Positions 53,727 to 62,863 of a stretch of 64,000 nt of DNA are shown piece after piece. The position numbers and the translations under genes were made by a program. The notes under the pieces are model-generated. The model did not search any database. It was not told the origin of the DNA and saw only the letters and a list, made by a program, of their open reading frames with translations. This DNA is from JAFNAG01 sp963739235. Its GTDB lineage: Bacteria > Acidobacteriota > UBA6911. Where the stretch lies: contig CAVTZY010000022.1 of the NCBI GenBank assembly GCA_963739235.1, forward strand, positions 45,367 to 109,366. Reading direction: 5' to 3'. Every line of letters begins with the position of its first letter. Position 1 is the first letter of the stretch.

Positions 53727-54941
53727 ATGCTGCTCGAAATGAGCCGAACCAATATCCGCAAGGCTTATGCTGCGGCCTTTCTGAAGAACCTGCAGTTCTT
53801 CGGACCGATATCCGTCCCCTATTTTCTCGACTGGCTCAGGGTGGATTATACACGGATGTTTGTCCTGCAAGCCTGGTTCCTGTTTTGGGTATTTATGCTT
53901 GAAATACCGACGGGAGTAGTCGCGGACAAGTTCGGCCGCAAAATCTCCGTTGCCCTGGGATCCATTTTGTTTGCGGCCGACATGTTGTTCTTTGGCCTTT
54001 CCAGCAACTATTACCTTCTTTTCGCGGCCGAATTCCTGGGCGCCGTAGGCATGACGCTCATATCAGGAGCCGATCAAGCATTGCTTTATGACTCCCTGAT
54101 TGTGATGAACGAGGAAGAGCGGGCCCGCTTCTTTTTCTCACGCTACGAGGCCGCTGGAACCCTGGGACTGCTCGTTTCATTCCCCATCGGTTCATCGATC
54201 GCCGGTCTGCGCAATTATCCCAGCCTCCTGCCCGTGCCATTCCTCATGACCGCAATTTCGGCGGTACTTGCGGCCGGCATGTTTCTCTGGCTGCGGGAAC
54301 CGCCTCGCACCAAACCCAAAGAGGGATTCATCAAAATGGGAGTGCTTGGACTTCGCACGCTCTTCGCTCGCAAGCAACTGCGGGCGTATGTACTCAATGC
54401 CGTCACCATTTCCTCCGTGACCTTTTTCGCATTCTGGTTTTATCAGCCCGTTGCGCAGCGGGCAGGGCTTGGTGTGGCCTACCTGGGATGGATCGGCGCC
54501 GGGTTCAACCTGTTCTCGGCTGTCTTGCTTACTCAAGTGGGTTGCCTGGAAAAGCTCATCGGTGTCAGGCACCTGCTCCTGTTTTCGGCAGTCGTGCCGG
54601 GGGTGCTGTTCGTGGTCCTCGGGTTCGTGCACTTCCTCGCATTCGCAATCCCTGCTCTCTTCGTTCTCGTGGGTTGCAAAATGGTACGGATTCCGGTGCT
54701 GAACGAATTCATCAATCGCCACATAGAAAGCGAAAATCGTGCGACGGTGATTTCGTCGGTTTCGCTGCTGGAACGTTCCGTCACTTTTCTACTCTACCCG
54801 GTTGTTGGCCTTCTCGCGGATGCGTCTCTGGATTATGCGCTTTGGCTGCTCGGAGGAGTGTGCCTGGTTTTCACAGCAGCAACCCGCCTCAGCGACCGGC
54901 ACCTGGAAATCCCTGTGAGCGAACAACGCGGCACGCCTTAG
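53727..54941 (+). CDS. MFS transporter
   Basis: 404 residues (ATG 53727 or 53739). Twelve hydrophobic helices. The motif between helices 2 and 3 is PTGVVADKFGRKISVALGSILFAADMLFF, the MFS signature (GxxxDrxGRk). The context QALLYDSLIVMNEEERARFFFSRYEAAGTLG and the FWFYQPVAQRAG block are like those of multidrug- or hexuronate-type MFS of environmental bacteria. The substrate cannot be told. The regulator or operon is not evident; the IS follows 70 bases later. Confidence 0.88.
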   Translation: MLLEMSRTNIRKAYAAAFLKNLQFFGPISVPYFLDWLRVDYTRMFVLQAWFLFWVFMLEIPTGVVADKFGRKISVALGSILFAADMLFFGLSSNYYLLFAAEFLGAVGMTLISGADQALLYDSLIVMNEEERARFFFSRYEAAGTLGLLVSFPIGSSIAGLRNYPSLLPVPFLMTAISAVLAAGMFLWLREPPRTKPKEGFIKMGVLGLRTLFARKQLRAYVLNAVTISSVTFFAFWFYQPVAQRAGLGVAYLGWIGAGFNLFSAVLLTQVGCLEKLIGVRHLLLFSAVVPGVLFVVLGFVHFLAFAIPALFVLVGCKMVRIPVLNEFINRHIESENRATVISSVSLLERSVTFLLYPVVGLLADASLDYALWLLGGVCLVFTAATRLSDRHLEIPVSEQRGTP

Positions 54942-55140
54942 CAAGCGGATATCGGACATTTCATTAGCGAATCCCTGTCAGTAAAGCGGGGACAGGCCAG
55001 AATGGCACTAAGCGCCTGCGCAAAAATAACTTCACATTCTGCGGAGCAACTATCCCAAAGGTCGTTTACGCATCTTGATCGTCTATGGGCATCAAATGGC
55101 CATTTATCAATAAATTTATGAGATGGTTGGGAATCATGGG

Positions 55141-55192
55141 TGTGGTATAATTCGTCCTGGTAGACTCTTTTCAGGAGGAACTATACCACATG
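55141..55192 (+). promoter_or_regulatory. Extended -10 promoter and RBS-containing hairpin of the transposase gene
   Basis: TGG-TATAAT at 55143-55151 is a good extended -10. TGTGGTATA (55141-55149) and TATACCACA (55182-55190) are perfect 9-bp inverted repeats; the second arm reaches the A of the start codon and the AGGAGGA ribosome site (55173-55179) lies in between. If the transcript starts upstream, this hairpin would limit transposase synthesis; on DNA it could be an operator. Confidence 0.6.
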
Positions 55193-56894
55193 GTATTTGA
55201 TCCGAATGTCCTTCGATCCTTCCTGCATCAAGAGAGGATTGCCACGCTCCCGGAGCTGAAGCAAGCTTTGGGAAGCATGGCTACCATGACCGTGTTTCGA
55301 AAGCTCAAGGCGTTAGGCTACCGCACGAGCTATTCGCACCGCGGGAGATACTACACGCTGGTGAACATTCCCCGGTTCGACGAGCGAGGTCTCTGGACTT
55401 GCCGCGCCGTATGGTTTTCGCGCGACGGCAGCCTGCTCACCACCGCCCGGCGGTTTGTGAACGATTCCGATGCTGGGCTTACCGCCGGGGAATTGCAGGC
55501 GCTACTGAATGTCGAGGTCAAGGAATCGCTTCTGGTGCTGTACCGTCGAGGGCAAATTGCCCGCGAGGAAATCGGCGGCGTCCTTGTGCACTTTTCTACT
55601 GAGCCTGGGGTACGGCGCGAGCAATGGCTGCGCCGCCAGAGTCCGGCGGGTGCGCTGGAGGTGGGCGACTCGGCGGCGGGCGAAGGGCTGGCGCCGGAAA
55701 TGAAGGCCGCGATCATTCTGTTTTTCAGCTTGCTGGATGAGAAACAGAGGCGGGTGTATGCGGGCTTGGAGGCCCAGAAGCTCGGATACGGCGGCGATAT
55801 CAAGATTGCGGACTTTCTGGGGTTGGACGTGCACACAGTGTCGCGTGGGCGCCGGGAGCTCTTTGGAGACCGTGTCCAGCGGGAAAGGATTCGCCGTCAG
55901 GGCGGTGGGCGCCCGGCTGCGGAAAAAAACGCCGGAAGTGATCGCATGCATTTCGGACCTGCTCAAACACGAAACGGCTGGCGATCCGATGAAGGGTCTG
56001 AAGTGGACCCGAAGGACAACCAGGAAAATCGCTCGAGAACTGCGTCGGCTGCAGATCCGTGTTAGTGCCAACACGGTGCGCCGGTTGTTGAAGCGGATGG
56101 GGTTCTCCTTGCGCGTGAACCACAAGAGACTGGAGTCAGGGAACAAGAATCCGCCGCCCCGCCGGGTACGAAACCAGCAGTTTTTATACATCGGCCGGAA
56201 AAGGGAGGAGTTCTCCTCCAACGGAAAGCCTGTCATCAGCGTGGACGCGAAAAAGAAGGAGATGGTCGGGGCCTTCAAGAATCCCGGGGTGTCGTGGCAA
56301 CGCGAACCGCAGATCGTCAACGACCACGACTTCCGCAGCGATGCCGAGGGGATGGCGATTCCCTATGGCATCTACGATACGCGGACCAATCATGGTTTCG
56401 TGGTGGTCGGGACCAGCACCGAAACGCCCGCCTTCGCAGTGGACGCAATCGTTTCCTGGTGGAAAAGTCGGGGCGGCAGTATCTATCCTGATGCAGATGA
56501 ACTCCTGATCTTGGCAGACTGTGGCGGCGGCAACAGCGCCCGTGCGCGTGGATGGAAGTATCACCTGCAACACCGGTTCTGCAATCCTTACGGGCTGAAG
56601 GTGACCGTCTGTCATTATCCGCCTGGCGCATCAAAATGGAATCCGATCGAGCACCGCCTGTTTTCCCAGATTAGCAAGAACTGGGCAGGCAAGCCGCTGG
56701 AAAGCTATGAGACTGTGATCAAGTATATTCACTCGACTACTACCTCGGGCGGATTGAAGGTCAACGCCTGGTTGTCACTGAAGCGTTATGAAAAGGGCGA
56801 AGAGATCTCCAACGTAGAGATGAAGCGGCTCATGCTTGCCGGCCACAAGACGCTACCGGCATGGAATTACACGTTGACGCCGAGCAGAATGTGA
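55190..56894 (+). CDS. ISAzo13-family transposase, +1 frameshift at an A7 run
   Basis: First frame: 55190 to the A7 run at 55923-55929. It holds an N-terminal helix-turn-helix-like region (TMTVFRKLKALGYRTSYSHRGRYY) and the family segment RVYAGLEAQKLGYGGD-IKIADFLGLDVHTVSRGRREL ending GGGRPAAEK. Second frame, +1: TPEVIACISDLLKHETAGDPMKGLKWTRRTTRKIAREL, then a DDE core with VISVDAKKKEMVGAFK, LLILADCGGGN and ASKWNPIEHRLFS. This is the ISAzo13 fold. One A fewer, or slippage at the run, gives one ~568-residue protein. It could be genuine programmed slippage or a sequencing insertion. Confidence 0.85.
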
Positions 56895-57438
56895 AGTTAT
56901 TTTTGCGCAGGCGCTAAGTTAAGGAGTGGATGAGGGCTATGCGATGTTTGCATTAGCATGAAACTGATATGGTTTTCTTTCGCCCCGCTGGGGCTCTTCA
57001 TGTGTGATGGGCTGACCGGGGGCGGCGCTGCGCTTGCCCCCGGCTACTATCTTATTGCCCCTCCGGGGCATGGGCCCGGCGTCAGTCCCGTAAATTTGGC
57101 TGAAGACTCGCGCCGGAGGCGCACAAGACAGTAGCCCCGGGCAAGCGCAGCGCAGCCCGGGGTTTATGGGAGACGAGCCAGAGCCCTGGAAGGGCGAGAG
57201 AAAAATCTCCCCTTAACTTAGTGCCATTCGGGACAGGCCACGCTTTCACCAGTTGGGAAAACAGCGAAAGCGCAGCCTGTCCCCGATTTGCTGAGGTTCA
57301 GAGGCTGTTCCTGCCGCCGGCCGCACGGCAAACCGTACGTCGTTTTGGCGAGCGCTTGACACCTCTGTCGGGGGCTGCAAGAATCTGGCGAACCGCGGGC
57401 ATCAGAGGTTCCGGGATCCTTCCATCGAGGACGAAGAG
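56895..57438. repeat. Intergenic palindrome clusters
   Basis: 56975-57195 holds GCTGGGGC / GCCCCGGGC / AGCCCGGGG type palindromes of the same general kind as the copies near 5690. 57228-57285 has a ~20-bp imperfect hairpin: GGGACAGGC..CGCTTTC pairs with GAAAGCG..GCCTGTCCC. GGGGACAGGCC also lies near 54988, on the other side of the IS. No coding sequence is supported. Confidence 0.6.
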
Positions 57439-59652
57439 ATGAAAAAGCCGGCATGGGTTGTTGCATTGATAGGTCTGGCGGCATTCGTGCAAGGAATCGG
57501 CGGACAGGTGCAAATCGGTCCTTTTCTCGATTTGGCCCGATCTTGCTCGAAGCCATTCCCAATCATCGATGCCAACGACGTATTCCAGCAGGTTCTGTTT
57601 TTAGGGGTCGATTACTCGAATCCGTCGCTTGAGAAAATGTTCAAGACCCTGGGGCCCGGCTGGCTGAGAAATCAAGACCCTGCGCGACAGGCATTCGCGA
57701 TTCGGGCACTCGGCAGGCTTGAATGCCCGGACCTGATTCCCGCACTGGTTCCTGCGCTGGCTTCCCCACGCGCCGAGATCCGCAAGGAGGCGGCGAATGC
57801 TCTGGGCCAGTTGACGCAAGGCGCTCCTGTGGCCGATCGGCCGCGCGTGACCGGCGAAGTGGCCGCCGCATTACGCGTGCGCCTCGAGAAGGAAGCGGAC
57901 CCTGCCGTGCGCGGAGTGCTTTGTGAAACCCTGGGCCGGCTCAGCTACGCAGATGCTACCGTCGTACAGGCGATCGAGAAATCGTTGGTGGAGGCGACCC
58001 TGCCTGCAGTCGGGGGGCCCGCCGGCGGCCCCGCTTTCGAGCCCCGATTGGGCGCCGTGAAGGGGTTGGAGGCGCTATTGCGCCAGCATGCTCGGTTATT
58101 CGCCCCTTCCGAGGACACGGTCCTGCAATTGCGCGCATTGGCACTTACGCGAGGGGACATCCGGGAATCCGCGAACGATGACGCCATCCGTGTGCGTCGC
58201 CTTGCATTGCTGGCTCTCGGCCCCCATGCCAAGGCGGACGACAAGACGCTGGCCGGCGCGTTCGGTGACCGCGACTGGGAGGTGCGGCGCATCGCCCTCC
58301 GTCTTGCCGGTGCGGGCCTGCGGACGGCTGCCCCGGAGGTTCTGGAAGACCGCCTCGCCCTGATTCGCCGCGGCCTGAAGGACCCGGACTGGCATGTTCG
58401 ATTCGAGGCACTGTCCGTCTTCACCCGCAACCAGGATGCGCCGGATTGCACGCCGGTTCTGAAGGCGGCCGGTGATCGGATGATGCACGTGGCGCTGCTT
58501 GCGGTCGATGAATTGCCGAAATGCCGGGGCACCCAGGCTTCCGATGTGAGTCAGACGCTTCGCGCCCTCCTCCGGACGCTGCCGGTTGGGAAACGTCGGC
58601 CGGCAAACGATGCGGCGCCTGCCTGGCATCGTTCCGCGCATACGCTCGTGGCGGCGGCTGCGGCCGCGCCCGACCTGGCGCGCACGTGGCTCCCCCGCTT
58701 CCAGTCGAATCCGGTCTGGCAGGTGCGCATGTATGCGGCCCGTGCCGCGGCGATTCTGAAAAACCCCGCCGTGCTGCGCGAACTTGCAGGCGACCCCAAT
58801 GACAATGTGCGGAATGCGGCGGTGACCGGCCTCGTGGCGGTGGAACAACACAGCGCCGACGATGTATATGTCGCACAACTCGCCCGAGGCGACGCGCAAC
58901 TCTTGATGACGGCAAGCCGGGCTTTGCGGGGCAGCCGGAACCCGGCGGCGCTGCCCGCGCTCCTCGGCGCACTCGAGACCCAGACGCGTCTCGGCCGCAG
59001 CACAACCCGCGACGCGCGCCTTGCCCTTCTCGAGCGCATCGGTGAACTCGGGTCCCGCGAGCAGTCACCCGCCTTGGAACCGTTGCTTCGCGACCCGGAT
59101 CCACGAGTCGACGATACCGCGGCCGCGATCCTCACCCGGTGGTCCGGGACCGCCGTAGAGCCTTCTACCCCGAATCAGATACAAGGCGCGCTCTCCATCC
59201 GTGAACTGCGTCTACTCGAGGGCGCGCTCGCCGAGGTTCGGATGAAACGCGGCGGTTCGTTCACGCTCGCCCTGCTCACCTGGGAAACGCCGGAGACGGC
59301 CGCGAACTTCGCACGCCTCGCGGAATGCGGTTACTACAACGGTCTGACGTTTCATCGCGTCGAACCGAATTTTGTGGTCCAGGGTGGGAGCCCGGGGGCG
59401 AACGAGTATGCGGGGTATCCCTATTTCATGAGGGATGAGGTCGGGCTGGCCTCAAACCGGCGCGGCACCGTCGGGCTCTCCACGCGCGGCCGCAATACGG
59501 CCGACGGGCAGTGGTATGTCAATCTGGCCGACAATGCACGCCTGGACCACACCTACACGGTATTTGCGACCGTGACGCGAGGCATGGAGGTAGTGGATTC
59601 CATCCTGGAAGGGGACGAGATCGCTTCCGTCCGGATCATCACCCGCAGATAA
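57439..59652 (+). CDS. Exported HEAT-repeat protein with C-terminal cyclophilin domain
   Basis: 737 residues. Signal-like N-terminus (WVVALIGLAAFVQGIGGQ). Many HEAT repeats follow, for example ARQAFAIRALGRLECPDLIPALVPALASPRAEIRKEAANALGQL, RRLALLALGPHAKADDKTL and WEVRRIALRLAGAGL (residues ~80-560). The last ~150 residues are a cyclophilin-type peptidyl-prolyl isomerase: GSFTLALLTWETPETAANFARLAECGYYNGLTFHRVEPNFVVQGGSP. The catalytic Arg in FHRV is present. The combination should give a chaperone with a large binding solenoid outside the cytoplasm. Confidence 0.9.
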   Translation: MKKPAWVVALIGLAAFVQGIGGQVQIGPFLDLARSCSKPFPIIDANDVFQQVLFLGVDYSNPSLEKMFKTLGPGWLRNQDPARQAFAIRALGRLECPDLIPALVPALASPRAEIRKEAANALGQLTQGAPVADRPRVTGEVAAALRVRLEKEADPAVRGVLCETLGRLSYADATVVQAIEKSLVEATLPAVGGPAGGPAFEPRLGAVKGLEALLRQHARLFAPSEDTVLQLRALALTRGDIRESANDDAIRVRRLALLALGPHAKADDKTLAGAFGDRDWEVRRIALRLAGAGLRTAAPEVLEDRLALIRRGLKDPDWHVRFEALSVFTRNQDAPDCTPVLKAAGDRMMHVALLAVDELPKCRGTQASDVSQTLRALLRTLPVGKRRPANDAAPAWHRSAHTLVAAAAAAPDLARTWLPRFQSNPVWQVRMYAARAAAILKNPAVLRELAGDPNDNVRNAAVTGLVAVEQHSADDVYVAQLARGDAQLLMTASRALRGSRNPAALPALLGALETQTRLGRSTTRDARLALLERIGELGSREQSPALEPLLRDPDPRVDDTAAAILTRWSGTAVEPSTPNQIQGALSIRELRLLEGALAEVRMKRGGSFTLALLTWETPETAANFARLAECGYYNGLTFHRVEPNFVVQGGSPGANEYAGYPYFMRDEVGLASNRRGTVGLSTRGRNTADGQWYVNLADNARLDHTYTVFATVTRGMEVVDSILEGDEIASVRIITRR

Positions 59653-59737
59653 AAAAGCAGCCACTGATTGCACGAATACCGAGAAACTCGTGAAATCCGT
59701 GGCTGCCTGTACCAGCACCAGGAGTGGGGGAAAGGGT

Positions 59738-59784
59738 GCCTGGTTATAGTGTCCCCGTTCAGGTGGGACAGTATAACCAGGCAC
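59738..59784. repeat. GTGCCTGGTTATA palindrome (copy 2)
   Basis: Same palindrome as 45357-45413, with centre CCGTTCAGGT. It lies between the convergent HEAT-cyclophilin and GH127 genes. Just before it, 59652-59712 has GCAGCCAC / GTGGCTGC inverted words and CACGAAT motifs. Confidence 0.9.
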
Positions 59785-59790
59785 GCATTG

Positions 59791-61954
59791 CTACTTCAAG
59801 GTCACGTTCAGATACACGGAATATCGCGCGTACGATTCATAGAACGGCTTGAAGGCAGCATCGCCGATTTTGAAACGAAGGGTGCCGGGATCGCCGGTGA
59901 TGGATTTTCCAATATCGGCGGCATTGAGCGTCACGGGGCGCCAATCGGTTCGTGGGCCGGACTCTTCGGCTGCCAACAAAACCGGACCGTAGAAGATGCT
60001 AGCGACATTGGGCTGATCCACGACCGGATCCAGATAGAAGTGGAACGGCATCCTAAGCTCGATCGCATCGTTATCCCTCCAGGTTCTGCGCAGCGTCAGA
60101 TAGGTGCCCGGCACGGCTTTGACCGACTGCTCCCGGCCGTTGATCTTGACGAAGAAGCCGCGGGTCGCCCAGTGCGGCACGCGGATCTTGACATCGAACT
60201 GGCCGCCGCCCTTGAGGACGATCTGGGTCGTATCGGCGTACGGGAAATCGGTGCGCTGCTTCACGACCAGATTGTGTTCGGTCCAGTTCAGCGTGGACGG
60301 AACGAAGAGGTTGATATAGAGCGTCTTGTTGTCGGCGCCCTTGAAGTAAATGGAGTCCTGGAGCTTGGTGCTGCTTTCGAGCGCGGTGCCGTTGCAGCAG
60401 CTGAAACCGCTCATGTTGGCGTTGCCGAATTGTTTCTGCGAGCCGGGATTGAGCGGGATATGGTAAGTGTTTCCCGCATTGTCCTCGGCGACGGAAGCGA
60501 GAATCTGGTTGTACAGCCCCTGCTCGTAGTGGTCCATGTATTTGGCGGTCTGATCGAACATGAAGAGCTGGCGGTCCAGCTTCAAGAGATTGTAAGTGCA
60601 ACAGGTTTCGCACTGCCCGCCGCTGGCGAATCCGTTTTCAAAAAGCGTGTCGGGCTCGGCGGTGAAGCATTCGGCGTTGTTCGGATTGCGCGCGCCGGCG
60701 ACGCCGCCGATGCTGTACATGTAACTGTTGGTCACAATATTCCAGAAATTGTCGGCAATCCGGTAGTAGGTGAATTCCCGCGTGTCGCGGAATGTTTCCA
60801 ACGCCCCCGTGATCTGCGGGATATGCTGGTTGGCGTGCTTGCCGCGAATCGTATCGACGTTTTTGGCCAGGCCGTGCTCGTGATCGGCGTTGCCGAAGAA
60901 GAAGTTGATGTTGTCGAACAGCTTGGCGCATTCGAGAAATTGTTGGTCATTAGTGAGCCGGTAAAGGCGCGCTAGGACTTCGTTCATGCCGCCGTACTCG
61001 CCTGCAATATAACGGTTCCACATGTTGATGCGCGTTTGGGTCGGGAGCACCTTGAGCCGGGTATAGACCCAGGCACCCATGTTCCTGGCGATCTCCAAAG
61101 CCTTCTGGTTGCCGCCGACTTCGTAGCAATCGAGGAGGCCGGCCAGGATCTTGTGCAGGGTGTAGTAAGGGGCCCAAATCTGGGTGTTCTGCGTGCCGTA
61201 AGTGGCGCCTTGCTCGAGCATGATGAACTGGTCGGGAGGATAGGCGCTGATGAATCCCTTACCCCAGTTCCAATAATCGGTCCGGATGCCATCGGCCCGA
61301 AGGTTCGAATCGTACCCGGTGCGACCGGGGCCGGGCAGGACGGCATTCGGATCGGCATTGAACTTGCCTCCTTCCGGTGCGGGCCTGCCCGATTTCTGGG
61401 AGAGATCGTAAAGGGTGTCGATGAGGTAGTTCATCTTCTGGAGGAAATTCGCCCGCAAAGCTTCATTGTAGGTCGTGCCGGCGTAGGCCTGGGCGATGGC
61501 CGACAGGTAGTGACCGGTGGCGTGGCCGCGCAGTCGAGTCGTCTGGTTGTCCCATCCACCGAGCTGCTTGACGCCTTCGGGCTGCTTCTGGCCGAATGCA
61601 TCCCTGAAATTGTACAGGAAGCTGTCGGGATTGGTAGTCGCCAGGGTGCGGATGAACTTATCGCGGTTCTTGATGAACTGCGTGTCACGCTGCCTGGTGT
61701 CCTGATCTAAAACGACCTGGCCGAGAGAAAACGCCTCGACCAGGCGCGTGGGAACTGGCACCTCCCTGGATGCCGCTTTCACGGTCACCGTGGCCTTGGG
61801 TTGGAACTGGGTGCCGGGCACCTTGCCGGTCACGGTGTACGTGCCGGGCTTAAGGACCTGACTATTATCTTTGGGCGCCGGCCAAACCACGCGAACATCA
61901 GGGCCCTTGGCCTTGTTGCGATACACGGCAGGAATGGCATGCGGTAGCCGGGGG
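59791..61954 (-). CDS. GH127 beta-L-arabinofuranosidase part (frameshifted from LamG part)
   Basis: The GH127 catalytic domain runs from about TRLVEAFSLGQVVLDQDTRQRDTQFI to the end. It contains RLRGHATGHYLSAIAQAYAGT, YYTLHKILAGLLDCYEVGGN and GEYGGMNEVLARLY. The zinc-site motifs are GGQCETCCTY (Glu-x-Cys) and SGFSCCNGTALESS (Cys-Cys), matching the Glu/Cys ligands of the known enzymes. An N-terminal SVKLKV-like beta domain (KGPDVRVVWPAPKDNSQV) links to the LamG domain. The frame's own upstream start is not real: the gene continues in another frame 5' of the G5 run at 61950-61954. Likely role: removing L-arabinose from plant polymers. Confidence 0.85.
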
Positions 61955-62863
61955 AGCTCCTGCGACTGTCTCGGCCTTGATATCAGGGACGGCTTCCAAT
62001 GGGATCGCAGTGGGCAGCAGGTTATCCTTCGGGGCCGCGATGGTCGGTCCTCTCGCGCCGGCCGGCGCACCACCGGCAGTACCGGGCTGACGGCCCGACA
62101 GGGCGTTGTTGCGGATCGTGGCCACCTGCTGGTCGCTCAGCGCGATGCGGTAGATGCGGACATCGCGCACTCTGGCGTTGAGGGTGGCATCGGCGTCATT
62201 CTGCGAACGGCCGATGTAAAGGCGGTTCGCATCCCCGGAGGTCTGGTTGAGCACCTGCGCGGCGTTTACGGTGACGTTGGTGGCCTGGCTGACCCTGGCG
62301 CCGTTGAGATAGCTGGTCAAGGTGCGATTGGCCGGATCGAGCACCACGGCGAGGTGGATCCACTGATTCGCGGGAACCGGCGCGCCGGTCGTTCCACTGC
62401 GCGTCGCAGTGCCGGAGGCGATGAAAGCGCGGAAGCCCGCGGCGGAACCGGCTTCGGTCACTGTAGCAGAGAGGCTGTTGGAGGCGTTCTGCCCGAAATC
62501 GAAGAACCGCTGCCCGGGGGTGTCGGAATTGAGGAAGAGCCAACCCGTGACGCTGATCGTTTCTTCCCCGGTCAGGGCATTGCCCGGGAGTTGGACGTGG
62601 CTGCCATTGCCCGGCAGGTTAAGGACATTGCCGAACCGGCTGTCCCGGACAAAGGCGGCCCCGGTTCCACGCAGCGTCGCGCGAAAGTTGTTCCTGGACC
62701 CATCCTCCGCGTTGCCGTTGAACGCGTAGCGGGCCATGAGAGCGGTTTCGCCAATCCCATCGAGAAACTGATGGCCTCCTTGAGCCCTCTCGCGCTCCGT
62801 AAATGCCGGCGAAACAGTGAAGATCGTCAAGACCAAAATAAAGAAGATCCGCATTCCTGTCAT
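61898..62863 (-). CDS. LamG-like jellyroll domain part of LamG-GH127 protein
   Basis: Start ATG at 62863, with GGAG nine bases ahead (or 62854). The signal peptide is MTGMRIFFILVLTIFTVSPAFT. A LamG/concanavalin-like domain follows (GIGETALMARYAFNGNAEDGSRNNF, EETISVTGWLFLNSDTPGQRFFDFG, ANQWIHLAVVLDPANRTLTSYLNG, LYIGRSQNDADATLNARVRDVRIYRIALSDQQVA). After LEAVPDIKAETVAGAPP the frame leaves the homology; one base fewer in the C-run (G-run 61950-61954 on the plus strand) joins it to LPHAIPAVYRNKAKGPDVRV of the GH127 part. Residues upstream of 62863 are translated tRNA fragment and not real. Confidence 0.8.
   Translation of the reverse strand: MTGMRIFFILVLTIFTVSPAFTERERAQGGHQFLDGIGETALMARYAFNGNAEDGSRNNFRATLRGTGAAFVRDSRFGNVLNLPGNGSHVQLPGNALTGEETISVTGWLFLNSDTPGQRFFDFGQNASNSLSATVTEAGSAAGFRAFIASGTATRSGTTGAPVPANQWIHLAVVLDPANRTLTSYLNGARVSQATNVTVNAAQVLNQTSGDANRLYIGRSQNDADATLNARVRDVRIYRIALSDQQVATIRNNALSGRQPGTAGGAPAGARGPTIAAPKDNLLPTAIPLEAVPDIKAETVAGAPPATACHSCRVSQQGQGP

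Larger units (their letters stand above)
55011..56915 (+). mobile_element. ISAzo13-family insertion sequence with 32-bp terminal inverted repeats
   Basis: Perfect 32-bp inverted repeats at 55011-55042 and 56884-56915 (outer edge AGCGCCTGCGC, inner CACATTCTGC), perhaps extended by ACT at both ends. Length ~1.9 kb with one transposase gene. The ends being identical suggests recent transposition. No obvious target duplication was seen next to the ends (CACTA on the left, AAGTT on the right). Confidence 0.92.
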
